A stretch of DNA of 64,000 bases, taken from JBCFAY01 sp038562375. Lineage in GTDB: Bacteria; Bacillota; Clostridia; Christensenellales; CAG-138. A program made the position numbers and the translations under genes. Location: NCBI GenBank assembly GCA_038562375.1, contig JBCFAY010000001.1, positions 186,001 through 250,000 of the forward strand. Direction: 5' to 3'. Positions 35,108 to 44,089 of this stretch are shown piece after piece; within the stretch, counting starts at the first letter, position 1, and each line of letters begins with the position of its first letter. The notes below the pieces were generated by a model. It was not told the origin of the DNA. It did not search any database and saw only the letters and a program-made list of their open reading frames with translations.

Positions 35108-35344
35108 TTGAGGCGGCGCCGCATCGACACACCCTCATCCACAAACACGATCGTCTACGTCGGATGCACCAAAGAGGAATGGGCCGCTAAATCCGCCGAA
35201 GAAAAAGAAGCCGTCAAGGCACAGTTCAAAACAGCTTCCGCCAATATCCCAATGCAGCTACACCTGCAGGAGCAAATGGCAAACGACATTCGTACCATTA
35301 AGAATATCGCCGTATTCTTCGCAGTGTTTGCGTGCATCAGCTGA
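35108..35344 (+). CDS. Possible small protein with C-terminal hydrophobic segment
   Basis: A 78-codon frame starting at TTG 35108, only 5 bases after the YdeI-like stop. The middle is charged (EEWAAKSAEEKEAVKAQFKTA) and the end is hydrophobic (IKNIAVFFAVFACIS), as in small single-span membrane proteins. There is no good ribosome site, and the first twenty codons look non-coding, so it may be shorter, a remnant, or not a gene. No family recognised. Confidence 0.35.
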   Translation: MRRRRIDTPSSTNTIVYVGCTKEEWAAKSAEEKEAVKAQFKTASANIPMQLHLQEQMANDIRTIKNIAVFFAVFACIS

Positions 35345-35382
35345 ATACTTTGCTTTGTTACAGCATTCGCACGGTAACGCCA

Positions 35383-35415
35383 ATCTTAATTTGCGAAACA
35401 TTCGCAAATTAAGAT
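35383..35415. terminator. Perfect 15-bp hairpin between convergent genes
   Basis: ATCTTAATTTGCGAA (35383-35397) and its exact complement (35401-35415) enclose a three-base loop. It sits between the small plus-strand frame and the SleB-type gene, both ending here. There is no separate T-tract, but the AT-rich stem ends suit a bidirectional terminator. Confidence 0.5.
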
Positions 35416-35431
35416 GGGTGTGAAGCAATCG

Positions 35432-36526
35432 TTATGAGAATTTCGCGCAGTATTTATCTTCTCCATACGCGTTAATCAGCGCTTTGATGGTCGACGGGCC
35501 CGCCACGCCGTCGGCCTTGAGCTTATGGTTGGCCTGGAAGTCGATCAGCGCTTCTTTCGTGGTTTTCCCAAAATAGCTGTCCGCCTTGATACTGTACCCG
35601 AACTCCCGGAGCATGATCTGGATTCTGTATACCCTTTTCTCGGGCTTGCAGCCATACTGCGGCCACTGGAAGGTGCGCTCGAACAGTTGGGGCGGAACTT
35701 CCCCGTTCCTGCTGCGTCCGCTGTAGCTCTCGGTATAGAAGGCATGTCCATCAATCCTTGTGTAGAACTCATGGCTGCCCCAATTGCCGTCGCCTTCGTG
35801 ATCCGAATTGAAGAAATACACGTTCTGCGGTATCACCCAGACTTCCCGTTCAAGCACCATCCTGGCGGCGTATTTGCACGCCGAGCTCGGCTTAATGGAA
35901 GAGGAATACCCCGTAAACTGACCGGGCGCAGTGATAACTTCCTCGATCGTATCACCGGGATACCCGCGCGAGATCACGCGGTTCATCACCACGTTCCCGA
36001 CCGCGATTTTCCCTTTGGTCGATTCGCCGCGCGCTTCGCCGTAAATGAGCTGCGCAAGCATATACAGATCATTCTCCGTGTACTCATAGGAGTTGGACGA
36101 GTACCCGACATCGTTGTAATACAGATCCGCTTTGACCTGATAAAACCCGACCAATTCATCAAAATCAACCGGCGTCGGGGTGGGCGACGGACTCGCCGTC
36201 GGCTCGGGCGTAGGCGAAAGCGTCGGTTCGATGATGGATTGCTCGGGCTGACCGGTCTGCGGGGCGCTATCGAGCATCTCTATGTTCTGATCGGTCGAAG
36301 CGCTCACAACGCTTCCTTGACCGCTGCCGTCGACATCGATGTCCGAGAAATTGGTGGTTGGATAGTTGAGTAAGCTCAGGAGCAGGACAACAGCCGCAAT
36401 AAACCCGGCGCTCACATACAAGATGATGGACCTGTTCCTTCTGCGGTTTCTTCCCGACAGTCCATAAGTAGTTGTGAGGCGGCTTATCGTATTCTTTAAT
36501 CTGTAGAATCTCGGCTTTCTTATCAT
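35432..36526 (-). CDS. SleB-type cell wall hydrolase with peptidoglycan-binding domain
   Basis: A 364-residue membrane-anchored protein. The basic N-terminus (RNRRRNRS) is followed by one transmembrane segment (IILYVSAGFIAAVVLLLSLL, about residues 34-53) and a Pro/Thr/Ser-rich linker (PTLSPTPEPTASPSPTPTP). The hydrolase_2 (SleB) domain has LAQLIYGEARGESTKGKIAV with the catalytic Glu and VMNRVISRGYPGDTIEEVI. A peptidoglycan-binding domain (FGKTTKEALIDFQANHKLKADGVAG) ends the protein. SleB-family enzymes cleave spore cortex or vegetative wall; the order of domains here (hydrolase first) differs from canonical SleB, so a vegetative or general role is possible. ATG 36526 follows AAGGGA. Confidence 0.9.
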   Translation of the reverse strand: MIRKPRFYRLKNTISRLTTTYGLSGRNRRRNRSIILYVSAGFIAAVVLLLSLLNYPTTNFSDIDVDGSGQGSVVSASTDQNIEMLDSAPQTGQPEQSIIEPTLSPTPEPTASPSPTPTPVDFDELVGFYQVKADLYYNDVGYSSNSYEYTENDLYMLAQLIYGEARGESTKGKIAVGNVVMNRVISRGYPGDTIEEVITAPGQFTGYSSSIKPSSACKYAARMVLEREVWVIPQNVYFFNSDHEGDGNWGSHEFYTRIDGHAFYTESYSGRSRNGEVPPQLFERTFQWPQYGCKPEKRVYRIQIMLREFGYSIKADSYFGKTTKEALIDFQANHKLKADGVAGPSTIKALINAYGEDKYCAKFS

Positions 36527-37180
36527 GCGTCTTCCCTTGCTGTTTTATGCGGTAATTATTTACAAAAACAGAAAATCAATACATCATCCGTCAATATCGT
36601 TTCAACGATATCCGGCGGGCGGTATAATTCCCTTATATAAACGCGATGCTCTCTTGTTCGTGCGACAGCGCAATTTTTCTTCGTATCGTGGGTTCATGCA
36701 CCGGAATCAGAGAACATTATACCACTGTCGCCCGTTAAAACAAACACTTTTGCCAGTAGATTACCAGCTCAAGCGAGCGTTGGCAACATTATTCGGTCCA
36801 TCGGCCAATATCAGTTTTTACCTGCGATAGAAAAAGATTCCCCGTACACGGTATATCTGAAGTTATTATACATAAAAAAAGTTAAAAACTCGTGAAATAC
36901 AAATGAACGATTTTGAAATACCGCCGCTACGCGCATGCGTTTGCCTTTTTTGCTCTTTATCCCCATCCTATTCCATGCACGTCGACGATCGCCTTCACGA
37001 TGAAAAGGCCGACGCCCATACCGCCGATTCAAACCGAAATCGGCTCCTTTTCGACGGCAGCCATGCCCGTGAACCCGGCGATTTTCCGAAACAAATACAG
37101 GCTGAGGAGCACCGGTTGCCAAAGCGACCGCGCTCCGGACCGCCATCCATAAGGTGCAGCAGAATGAGATCGAAAACCAA
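36527..37180. other. Gene-free, AT-rich stretch with an operator-like palindrome
   Basis: About 650 bases upstream of the SleB-type gene. It contains the perfect palindrome ATATCGTT-TC-AACGATAT (36594-36611), and on the plus strand TTCAAC-N16-TATAAT (36602-36629 region onward to about 36635), an orphan promoter-like pair with no gene after it. A small RNA cannot be excluded. No coding region was seen. Confidence 0.4.
36594..36611. promoter_or_regulatory. Perfect 18-bp palindrome upstream of the SleB-type gene
   Basis: The 8-2-8 palindrome lies about 70 bases upstream of the minus-strand ATG at 36526, a position suited to an operator. No cognate regulator gene is adjacent. Confidence 0.45.
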
Positions 37181-37221
37181 ACGCCGCAAAGCCCGGAGGA
37201 ACCTTTTGGGCTTTGCGGCGT
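37181..37221 (-). terminator. Intrinsic terminator after the DUF6143-like gene
   Basis: A 14-bp perfect stem (ACGCCGCAAAGCCC at 37181-37194 with its complement at 37208-37221) encloses a 13-nt loop. On the minus strand it is followed by TTTGGTTTTC. It lies about 65 bases past the stop of the 37286-37843 gene. Confidence 0.75.
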
Positions 37222-37285
37222 CAAGGCATCGTTCCCTTAGGCAACCCGCATGGGACCCCTCCCCAAAAATAACGCGCCGGAGGAA

Positions 37286-37843
37286 TCAGCACAGGCAGCT
37301 GGTATCATTGCATATTCTTTCCTCCCACCAGCCGAAGGCGATCCTTCCTTCGGCCGGGACGTCATACCCTTCCAAAAGCGAAAGATATACAAGGAACGAT
37401 CCGCCGGGCGGAAAGATCAGTTTCCCGTTCTCGGTCTCCACCACGGTGGTGCCCGGCTCCCCTCTGCGGACAAACGCCTTTATTCCGCCGCTGGGTTCTG
37501 CGGTGACGCTCGAGGCCTGCTGGAGCAGAATCCTGGGGGTCGGAGCGGGGCAAATCGCCGTGTTTGAGCTGGTTGCGGTTGTCTCGCTGTATTCGCCGGG
37601 CGCAGCGGCATTAAACCAAAACTGCGCGCGGAAGGGCGCTGCCGAAATATCGGTTACAGTCCACACATTGACGTGTAAATTCACACCCGATCCGCACGGG
37701 TTGTACAATCTTGCCCACGCGCTCGTACCGTTTCCGAAGACAAGATCATCGGCATAGCCGATAAAGTATTCCCCTTTGATGGATTCATAAAGCTCGATTG
37801 GGATATTCACGCTTTTGTTGTATCCACACCTTGAATTGAACAT
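37286..37843 (-). CDS. DUF6143-like protein of unknown function
   Basis: A 185-residue protein with no membrane segment or signal peptide. It begins MFNSRCGYNKSVNIPIELYESIKGEYFIGYADD and has the beta-rich segment WARLYNPCGSGVNLHVNVWTVTDIS and a Cys-rich end (ICNDTSCLC). It resembles a small family found in clostridial spore formers (DUF6143), recalled from memory and not checked. ATG 37843 with AAAGGTGAAAAC upstream is preferred over 37876. It stands alone with its own terminator. Confidence 0.75.
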   Translation of the reverse strand: MFNSRCGYNKSVNIPIELYESIKGEYFIGYADDLVFGNGTSAWARLYNPCGSGVNLHVNVWTVTDISAAPFRAQFWFNAAAPGEYSETTATSSNTAICPAPTPRILLQQASSVTAEPSGGIKAFVRRGEPGTTVVETENGKLIFPPGGSFLVYLSLLEGYDVPAEGRIAFGWWEERICNDTSCLC

Positions 37844-37982
37844 GTTTTCACCTTTCTTTTTTATACCGAAGGCCAATCTATTACAATATATGTGGTTGAC
37901 ATCCGAAGGTGAGTGAGCGAAACATATGGATTCATACCCCCTGGATCAACAGGGACGGCCCCGTTTAAACGGCGCACACGAA

Positions 37983-38014
37983 AAACAGCGCGGGCACATT
38001 TGTCCGCGCTGTTT
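37983..38014 (-). terminator. Intrinsic terminator of the second BMP importer operon
   Basis: AAACAGCGCGG (plus strand 37983-37993) pairs with CCGCGCTGTTT (38004-38014). Read on the minus strand the stem runs into TTTTTCG. It begins about 20 bases after the lipoprotein stop at 38035. Confidence 0.8.
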
Positions 38015-38034
38015 CAGACGATTTTCGCGCCGCG

Positions 38035-39093
38035 TTATTTTTCCAGGACTCTCGACACTGCGATCGTTCCGTCGATAATGCCCTGCTTGGCTGCCGCGAA
38101 CTTATCAAGGTGCTCCTGCGGGATATCCATGAGCTTGCTCGGGATGCAGGTTTCCGAATCGCCGACGCCCATCTCATATCCGCCGGGGGTGAAGTTGCCC
38201 TCGATGATATCCTTTAGCACCTTGTCGACGCCCGCCGCATAGTTTTCGTTGGGCATATCCGCGAGTATCAGATCCGGATATTCATCGGAAAGCACCGCGT
38301 TGGAGGGAATGATCACGACTTTGCCGATGTTCTCAAGGCCCAGCGCGATAACGCCCTGTCCCGCCTGATTGCAGTTGATCTGGATCACGTCGACGCCGTT
38401 GTTGATCAGCGCCTGGGCGCTTTCCTTGGCCTTGCCCACGTCCGTGCCGGTGCCCAGGTACGTGAGGATCACTTCGATGTCCGGCACGACGCTCACGGCG
38501 CCCTGCTTGAAGCCCGCCATCGATTCGTTGATGCTCTGCATCTCGGTCGGCCCGATGTAGGCGATCTTCTTGGTCTTGCTCGAGAGCGCGGCGATTACGC
38601 CGGAAAGGTAGTTGCCCTCATACGCCTTGTTAATGACGCCGGTCATGTTGTCCTTATTGATCGTGCCGTTGGTGACCACGAAATACGTGCCCGGATACTG
38701 GTCGCAGATCTTCACAAAGGAATCCTGATAGTCGGTGCTGTGGCCGAACACGAGGTCAAAGCCGCGCTGTGCGTAATCTTCCGCCGCCTCGAGCACGTCC
38801 GCCGCGGAAGAGATCTCGATGTAGCTGAACTCCGCGCCGTACTTTTCCGCCGCGTTTTTCGCCGCGTTGTACCCGAGCGTACTCCAGCTTCCGTCGTTGA
38901 TCGATCCGGGCAGCAGCGCCGCTACCTTGAACACCTTTTTGGGCGCTTCGGTGGGCGCTTGGGTCGCCTGCGGCGGGGCGCTCTTTTCCGGCTCGCCGTT
39001 ATCCGCGGGCTGCTCGGTCGCGCAGCCGATCAGGCTCGTGAGCATCAAAATGCAAACTAGGCATACGAGGGTCTTTTTAAAGGGATGTTTCAT
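38035..39093 (-). CDS. BMP-family substrate-binding lipoprotein (second importer)
   Basis: A 352-residue lipoprotein with signal peptide and lipobox SLIGC (Cys at residue 24), a Pro/Ala/Thr linker, and a mature domain opening VAALLPGSINDGSWSTLGYNAA as in BMP/PnrA proteins. HSTDYQDSFVKICDQYPGTYFVVTNG and YEGNYLSGVIAALSSKTKKIAYIGP are family segments. ATG 39093 follows AAGGAGG. It is the last gene of the importer operon, while in the first importer the lipoprotein gene precedes the ATPase gene. Confidence 0.93.
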   Translation of the reverse strand: MKHPFKKTLVCLVCILMLTSLIGCATEQPADNGEPEKSAPPQATQAPTEAPKKVFKVAALLPGSINDGSWSTLGYNAAKNAAEKYGAEFSYIEISSAADVLEAAEDYAQRGFDLVFGHSTDYQDSFVKICDQYPGTYFVVTNGTINKDNMTGVINKAYEGNYLSGVIAALSSKTKKIAYIGPTEMQSINESMAGFKQGAVSVVPDIEVILTYLGTGTDVGKAKESAQALINNGVDVIQINCNQAGQGVIALGLENIGKVVIIPSNAVLSDEYPDLILADMPNENYAAGVDKVLKDIIEGNFTPGGYEMGVGDSETCIPSKLMDIPQEHLDKFAAAKQGIIDGTIAVSRVLEK

Positions 39094-39256
39094 ATTGATT
39101 TGCCTCCTTATATTATCTCACCTTCGGGTTTTTCCGTCGTCGATATTGCCGGGCTTCATCACCTCCGATGTGCAATTTCGCGTAAGCTATCGCTCTCCCT
39201 CAGCAATTAAGTTGGGGAAAATTGGGAAACTATATATTTATTTGTCGCTTACCGCA

Positions 39257-40204
39257 CTAACAGCGGCGGCGGCTTTTCGGCGCGAAGAATTTGCCGTGGC
39301 CCTGCGGAATACGGCCCTTCCCCGAAACAAACAATACGATCAGCGTAAACAAATAAGGCAGCATCAGCAGAAACTGATTTGGCACATCCGCGCCCATCGC
39401 CTGGAGATTGAGTTGCAGCGCGTCGGCAAACCCATAGAGCAAACACCCGAGCAATACCCCGCCCGGCGCGTATTTGCCCAGTATGATGATGGCGAACGCA
39501 GCGTATCCCTTTTCGGCGGACATCCGCTCAATAAAGATATTGGAAGCGGCGATGGACAGATATGCGCCCGCCAGCCCCGCGAACACGCCGGTAAGCAAAA
39601 CGCCGATCATGCGGTATCTGCGTACCGGGATCCCCGCGGTATCGGCGGCGACGGGATTTTCGCCCACCGAACGCCACTCCAGGCCCAGCGCGGTTTTCTT
39701 CAGGAAGAACCATTGGGCGAGGACCAGCAAAAACGTAAAATAACCCAAAAGGTTGTGCTCAAAAAACACCTTGCCCAAAAACGGGATATCTCTCAGAAGC
39801 GGAATGCTCACCGCCTGCATGCTTGTGACCCTGGTAATCTCCATACCCACATCAAACAAGGCCCGGTTAAAGAAGTTGGTGAAGCCGATCGCCAGCAGCA
39901 TCAGGGCGGTCGCAACCAAGGGCGCACGGGCGCCGACGATTACCACCATGTATGCGTAAATCAGGTTCAGCAGCATGCCCGCGAGCATTGCAAAAGCCAA
40001 ACCGACGATCAGGCTTCCGCTGAAATAGGCTCCGGCAAACGCCGCGAACGCACCGATGAGCACCACCGCTTCCAGCTCGATGCTGCTCACGCCCGCGGTA
40101 TCGGAAAACAGCCCCCCGATCGCGGCAAGAATAAAGGGGATCGCCAGCCTGACCGTGGATTGCATCAGCGACGTGATATCGATGGACGTCAGAATATCCA
40201 GCAT
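39257..40204 (-). CDS. BMP-type ABC importer permease, second subunit (second importer)
   Basis: A 315-residue polytopic permease of the BPD_transp_2 family. SDTAGVSSIELEAVVLIGAF is the counterpart of the TSGIMNMAGEGQ motif of the first system but lacks the usual NIGxEG residues, a divergent feature. The loop SAEKGYAAFAIIILGKYAPGG corresponds to the GGRGYIAMTAVxFGKYSPWG region. ATG 40204 follows AGGGGAGGGG, one base after the first permease stop. Confidence 0.9.
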   Translation of the reverse strand: MLDILTSIDITSLMQSTVRLAIPFILAAIGGLFSDTAGVSSIELEAVVLIGAFAAFAGAYFSGSLIVGLAFAMLAGMLLNLIYAYMVVIVGARAPLVATALMLLAIGFTNFFNRALFDVGMEITRVTSMQAVSIPLLRDIPFLGKVFFEHNLLGYFTFLLVLAQWFFLKKTALGLEWRSVGENPVAADTAGIPVRRYRMIGVLLTGVFAGLAGAYLSIAASNIFIERMSAEKGYAAFAIIILGKYAPGGVLLGCLLYGFADALQLNLQAMGADVPNQFLLMLPYLFTLIVLFVSGKGRIPQGHGKFFAPKSRRRC

Positions 40205-40205
40205 C

Positions 40206-41270
40206 TTATCCCCTCCCCTTCATAAACCAGCGCTCGAATCTCGACTGCAGCGGCATATACGCGATGACGAAAAGCAATACGAGCGCCTGCAAAAGCGAAG
40301 ATAAGGCGGATGGAACCCCGATCATCCGGGACATCTGGTTGCATCCGGTGTTGAGCGCGCCGAAGAGCAATCCGCTGAGCACGATGAGCAGGGGATTCAA
40401 CTGCGCCAGCAGCGCCACCGCGATGGCGTTGTATCCATATCCCGGGGAGATGCTCAGATACAGCTTCCAGGAGACCCCCAGCACCTCGATCGCTCCCGCA
40501 AGGCCCGCCGCGGCCCCGCTGATGACAAACGTGGAAATCGTGATGTAGTTCGGGTTGATGCCCGCGTATTCCGCGGCCTTGGCGCTTTGCCCCGCCGCTT
40601 TGATCTTGAATCCGAAGGTGGTCTTCTCCAGCACAAAGTACAAGACGACCACCAGCACGATCGCGATGAGAATGCCCGGATGCAGCTTTGTTCCCTCCCA
40701 GATGTAGGGGAGCCTTGCCGCCTCGGCGATCTCCGGCGTTTCGGAATAGAGCTTGTTCGGTTCCTGGATCGGCCCGTTGACCATGAAGCTTACGAACAAT
40801 ATCATGACCGACGAGAGCATCACCGAGGTGACCACCTCCGACGATCCGTGCCTGGCTTTGAGATACCCCGGGATGGCCCCGTACACGCCGCCGAACACCA
40901 CGGCTGTAGCAAGAATCAGAACGATCCTTAGCCACGAGGGCAGCGCCGCGCCCTTTAAGGCGGCCTCGCACAGCGCGCAGCCCAGCGCGCCCGCGAAAAA
41001 CTGGCCTTCCGCGCCGATGTTGAACGACGAACCCTTGAAAGCGATCGCAACGCCCGCGCCCAGCAGGATCAAAGGAGTGCTTTTATTGAGCGTGAGCGCC
41101 AATGAGGTCTTCGAACCGAATATGCCCATCCATATGGAACTGCCCACCTCGCCCACGTCGTAACCGACGATCATGAGCATGAGCCCGCCCACCGCCAGGG
41201 CGGAAAGGATCGCCAGGAGCGGGAACGCCGACCGGATCGCAAAACGGAGCCATCGTTTCGACGTCTTCAT
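40206..41270 (-). CDS. BMP-type ABC importer permease, first subunit (second importer)
   Basis: A 354-residue membrane permease. KGSSFNIGAEGQFFAGALG (near residue 85) and SPGYGYNAIAVALLAQLNP are the family motifs. ATG 41270 overlaps the TGA of the ATPase gene (41267-41269), so translation is coupled and the longer frame to 41357 is dropped. Confidence 0.92.
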   Translation of the reverse strand: MKTSKRWLRFAIRSAFPLLAILSALAVGGLMLMIVGYDVGEVGSSIWMGIFGSKTSLALTLNKSTPLILLGAGVAIAFKGSSFNIGAEGQFFAGALGCALCEAALKGAALPSWLRIVLILATAVVFGGVYGAIPGYLKARHGSSEVVTSVMLSSVMILFVSFMVNGPIQEPNKLYSETPEIAEAARLPYIWEGTKLHPGILIAIVLVVVLYFVLEKTTFGFKIKAAGQSAKAAEYAGINPNYITISTFVISGAAAGLAGAIEVLGVSWKLYLSISPGYGYNAIAVALLAQLNPLLIVLSGLLFGALNTGCNQMSRMIGVPSALSSLLQALVLLFVIAYMPLQSRFERWFMKGRG

Positions 41271-42808
41271 GCGCCCTCCCTCCACGGCTCGATAGCGGTG
41301 AAATCCCGCTTTACGCCGGTCATCATGGCTCCCAGGTCCTCCCGGGTAACATCGCACGCCCAGACGCAGCCGGTGATTCCGCCGTTATACATCACCAGGA
41401 TGCGGTCGGACAGCGCCATGATTTCCTCAAGCTCCGAAGAAACCAGGAGAATCGCCTTGCCTTTTTCCCTCTCCTTGAGGATGCAGCCATGGATATACTC
41501 GATCGCGCCCACGTCGACCCCGCGAGTGGGCTTGACGGCCACCAGCACGTCCGGCTGCTGCTCGATCTCCCTCGCGACGACCACCTTTTGCTGGTTCCCG
41601 CCCGAAAGCGTCTCCGCCTTATCAAACACGCTGTCTGCGACCACCTGGTACTCCCGGTTCAGCCGCTCTGCATACTCGATCCCCGCCTTTTTCCGGAGCA
41701 CCCGAGCTTTGGAAAAGGGAGGACGCGCATGGTTTTCCAGCAGGTAGTTGGAAACAAGATCCTGCGAGAGTATCAGCCCCCGCGCGCGCCGATCCTCCGG
41801 GATGTGCGCAAGCCCCAGATTGCGGATCCTGCGCACCGAAAGCCCCGCTGTTTTTACGCCGTTCACGAGGATCTGGCCGGACTGGATCTTCCGAAGGCCG
41901 GTGATCGCTTCCACCAGCTCGTTCTGCCCATTTCCGTCCACGCCCGCCACGCCGAGGATCTCGTTGTTCCAAAGCTGGAACGTAATATCCCGTATGCTTT
42001 TGCCCCGGCTGCCTTTCACGCACAGATTCTTTACATCCAGCGCGACACGGCGCTCGAGGCTTTTTGGCGGCTCCTGTTTGCAAAGCGCTTTCAGCTCGCG
42101 CCCGATCATCATGCGGATGAGCTCGTTCTTGGTCGTGTCGGCGGTTTTGACCTCGCCCATGACCTTGCCCTGCCTGAGCACCAGCACCCGATCGCTCACT
42201 TCCATGACCTCATCGAGCTTATGGCTGATGAAAACCACGGACTTCCCGGCCTCGGTAAGCTGTTTTACGATATGAAACAGCTCCTTTATCTCCATGGGCG
42301 TAAGCACCGCCGTGGGTTCGTCGAGCACCAGTATCCGCGCGCCCTTATAGAGCGCCTTCATGATCTCCACCCGCTGCTGCAGCCCCACGGGCAGCGACCC
42401 GACGATCCGCTTGGGGTCCAGAGGCAGACGGTATTCGTCAAACAGCGCCTTAACGCGCTCGTTCACGTTTTTCATGTCGAGCAACTCGCTCTTTTTTCGC
42501 CGCGTGCCCAATATCATGTTTTCCGCTACGGTAAAGTTCTCCACCAGCATGAAATGCTGATGCACCATGCCTATGCCGAGCCGGATCGAATCCTTGGGCG
42601 AATCGATCCTCACCCGCTTGCCGTCTATGGCGACAAAGCCTTCGTCCGCTGCTTCAAGCCCGTAGATAATGCGCATCAGCGTGGTTTTTCCAGCGCCGTT
42701 TTCCCCGAGCACGGCAAGAACCTCGCCCTCGTTGAGCCTGAAGGAGATGTTTTGATTCGCCTTCACATTCCCGTAGCACTTGGATATTCCGTTGACTTCA
42801 AATCCCAT
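41267..42808 (-). CDS. BMP-type ABC importer, ATP-binding protein (second importer)
   Basis: A 513-residue double ABC ATPase. Domain 1 has LGENGAGKTTLMRI, VGLQQRVEIMKALYKGA and ILVLDEPTAVLTPMEI. Domain 2 has GVDGNGQNELVEAI, ETLSGGNQQKVVVARE and VAVKPTRGVDVGAIEYI. ATG 42808 follows GGAGGGGGACGGC. It is the first importer gene after the enolase-superfamily gene, 55 bases downstream. Sequence is clearly paralogous to the 2991-4547 product. Confidence 0.93.
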   Translation of the reverse strand: MGFEVNGISKCYGNVKANQNISFRLNEGEVLAVLGENGAGKTTLMRIIYGLEAADEGFVAIDGKRVRIDSPKDSIRLGIGMVHQHFMLVENFTVAENMILGTRRKKSELLDMKNVNERVKALFDEYRLPLDPKRIVGSLPVGLQQRVEIMKALYKGARILVLDEPTAVLTPMEIKELFHIVKQLTEAGKSVVFISHKLDEVMEVSDRVLVLRQGKVMGEVKTADTTKNELIRMMIGRELKALCKQEPPKSLERRVALDVKNLCVKGSRGKSIRDITFQLWNNEILGVAGVDGNGQNELVEAITGLRKIQSGQILVNGVKTAGLSVRRIRNLGLAHIPEDRRARGLILSQDLVSNYLLENHARPPFSKARVLRKKAGIEYAERLNREYQVVADSVFDKAETLSGGNQQKVVVAREIEQQPDVLVAVKPTRGVDVGAIEYIHGCILKEREKGKAILLVSSELEEIMALSDRILVMYNGGITGCVWACDVTREDLGAMMTGVKRDFTAIEPWREGA

Positions 42809-42863
42809 GCCGTCCCCCTCCGTCGCCGGCGCTTTCCGGCGTAATGCATGGCGAGAACGCCGG

Positions 42864-43994
42864 TTACTTTACCTCGTATTTCTCCACGGCTTCCCAGTTG
42901 AGCTCGTAGCCGAGGCCCGGACTTTGCGGCACGACGACATACCCGTCCCGAAACTCAAGCGGTTCCCGGAACAGCCCGAAATTGAGCTCATGCGTCCAGC
43001 TCGGCGGATCGTACGGGTACTCGTACCAATCGCAATTGGGAATGCCCGCGCAGATATGCAGGTTGGCGAACAGGCCGAATCCCGTAGACCAGGTGTGGGG
43101 AATCACGCGCTTGTTGCAGGCCTCGGCGAGAACGGCAATCTTCTTTACCTGGGACATGGTGCCCGAGAACATGCAGTCCGGCTGCAAAATATCGTAGCAG
43201 TCGAACGCGAGAAGGTCCTTGAATTCCCTCAGCCCCATGTTCTTTTCGGCGCCCGCCAAGGGGATCGGCGAGCGTTTGGCAAGCTTTTGCAGCCCCTCAT
43301 AGTCGTGCCGGGGCAGCGGTTCCTCCAGCCAGGCCACATCGTATCGGGCAAGCTTTTCCGCCAGGCGGATGCTGTCGTGGACGTTCCAATATTCCATGGT
43401 TTCCGCGCCCGGCATCTTATCCGCCTGATTGGCATCCACCATGATGTCAATTTCATTGCCGTGCTCAAGGCGCAGCAGCCTGATCGTTTCAAGAAGCTCA
43501 TCGCAGGTCGCGGGTTTAAAGCGTAGTTTAATCGCGCGGAAGCCCTCTTTGCGCATGACCTGCATATCCTTTAGGCGCTGCTGCGCGGAACGGGTTTCCC
43601 CGGTGCTCGCGTATACCTTAAGGCGCTCGCGGCTGCCGCCGAAAAATTTATAAACGGGCTGCCCCGTCTTTTTGCCGATGATATCCCAGACGGCCGCCTC
43701 CACGAACCACGGCCAGCCCATGCGCAGGGCGGAGGTGCTGAGCACCTCGGACACATACTCGATATTAAAGGGATCCGCGCCTATAAGGCTTGCCCGGACG
43801 AACGCGTTGATCCCCGCCAAAAGCTCTTCCCCGGTGGTCGGGCCGCCGGCGTAGCCGCTGATGCCCTCGTCCGTGTCGATCTGAACGATGGTGACCGGAA
43901 GCGCCTGCATCTTTATGCCGCGCCCCCAATTGGGCTTAAATCCTGTGGTAATGGGCTGTTTGATCAGTCTGAGTTTCAAGTCGGTAATCTTCAT
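42864..43994 (-). CDS. Mandelate racemase/muconate-lactonizing (enolase superfamily) enzyme
   Basis: A 376-residue enolase-superfamily enzyme. These abstract the proton alpha to a carboxylate; many are sugar-acid dehydratases. The KxK-type basic site is GFRAIKLRFKPA (about 160), the metal ligands are in IMVDANQAD, WLEEPLPRHD and PLAGAEKNM, and the His is in VIPHTWSTGFG. ATG 43994 with GAAAGGGAT upstream is chosen over 44051. It lies between the ROK regulator and the importer genes, so the importer probably brings in its substrate, likely a sugar acid (inference). Confidence 0.9.
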   Translation of the reverse strand: MKITDLKLRLIKQPITTGFKPNWGRGIKMQALPVTIVQIDTDEGISGYAGGPTTGEELLAGINAFVRASLIGADPFNIEYVSEVLSTSALRMGWPWFVEAAVWDIIGKKTGQPVYKFFGGSRERLKVYASTGETRSAQQRLKDMQVMRKEGFRAIKLRFKPATCDELLETIRLLRLEHGNEIDIMVDANQADKMPGAETMEYWNVHDSIRLAEKLARYDVAWLEEPLPRHDYEGLQKLAKRSPIPLAGAEKNMGLREFKDLLAFDCYDILQPDCMFSGTMSQVKKIAVLAEACNKRVIPHTWSTGFGLFANLHICAGIPNCDWYEYPYDPPSWTHELNFGLFREPLEFRDGYVVVPQSPGLGYELNWEAVEKYEVK

Positions 43995-44089
43995 GGGTTG
44001 ATCCCTTTCGCCGAATCGTGTTTGGTCGCATGATCCCCTTTGCATTTTCAAGATTGCGGATTTACGGGAAAACGTCGGGCGGATACGCT

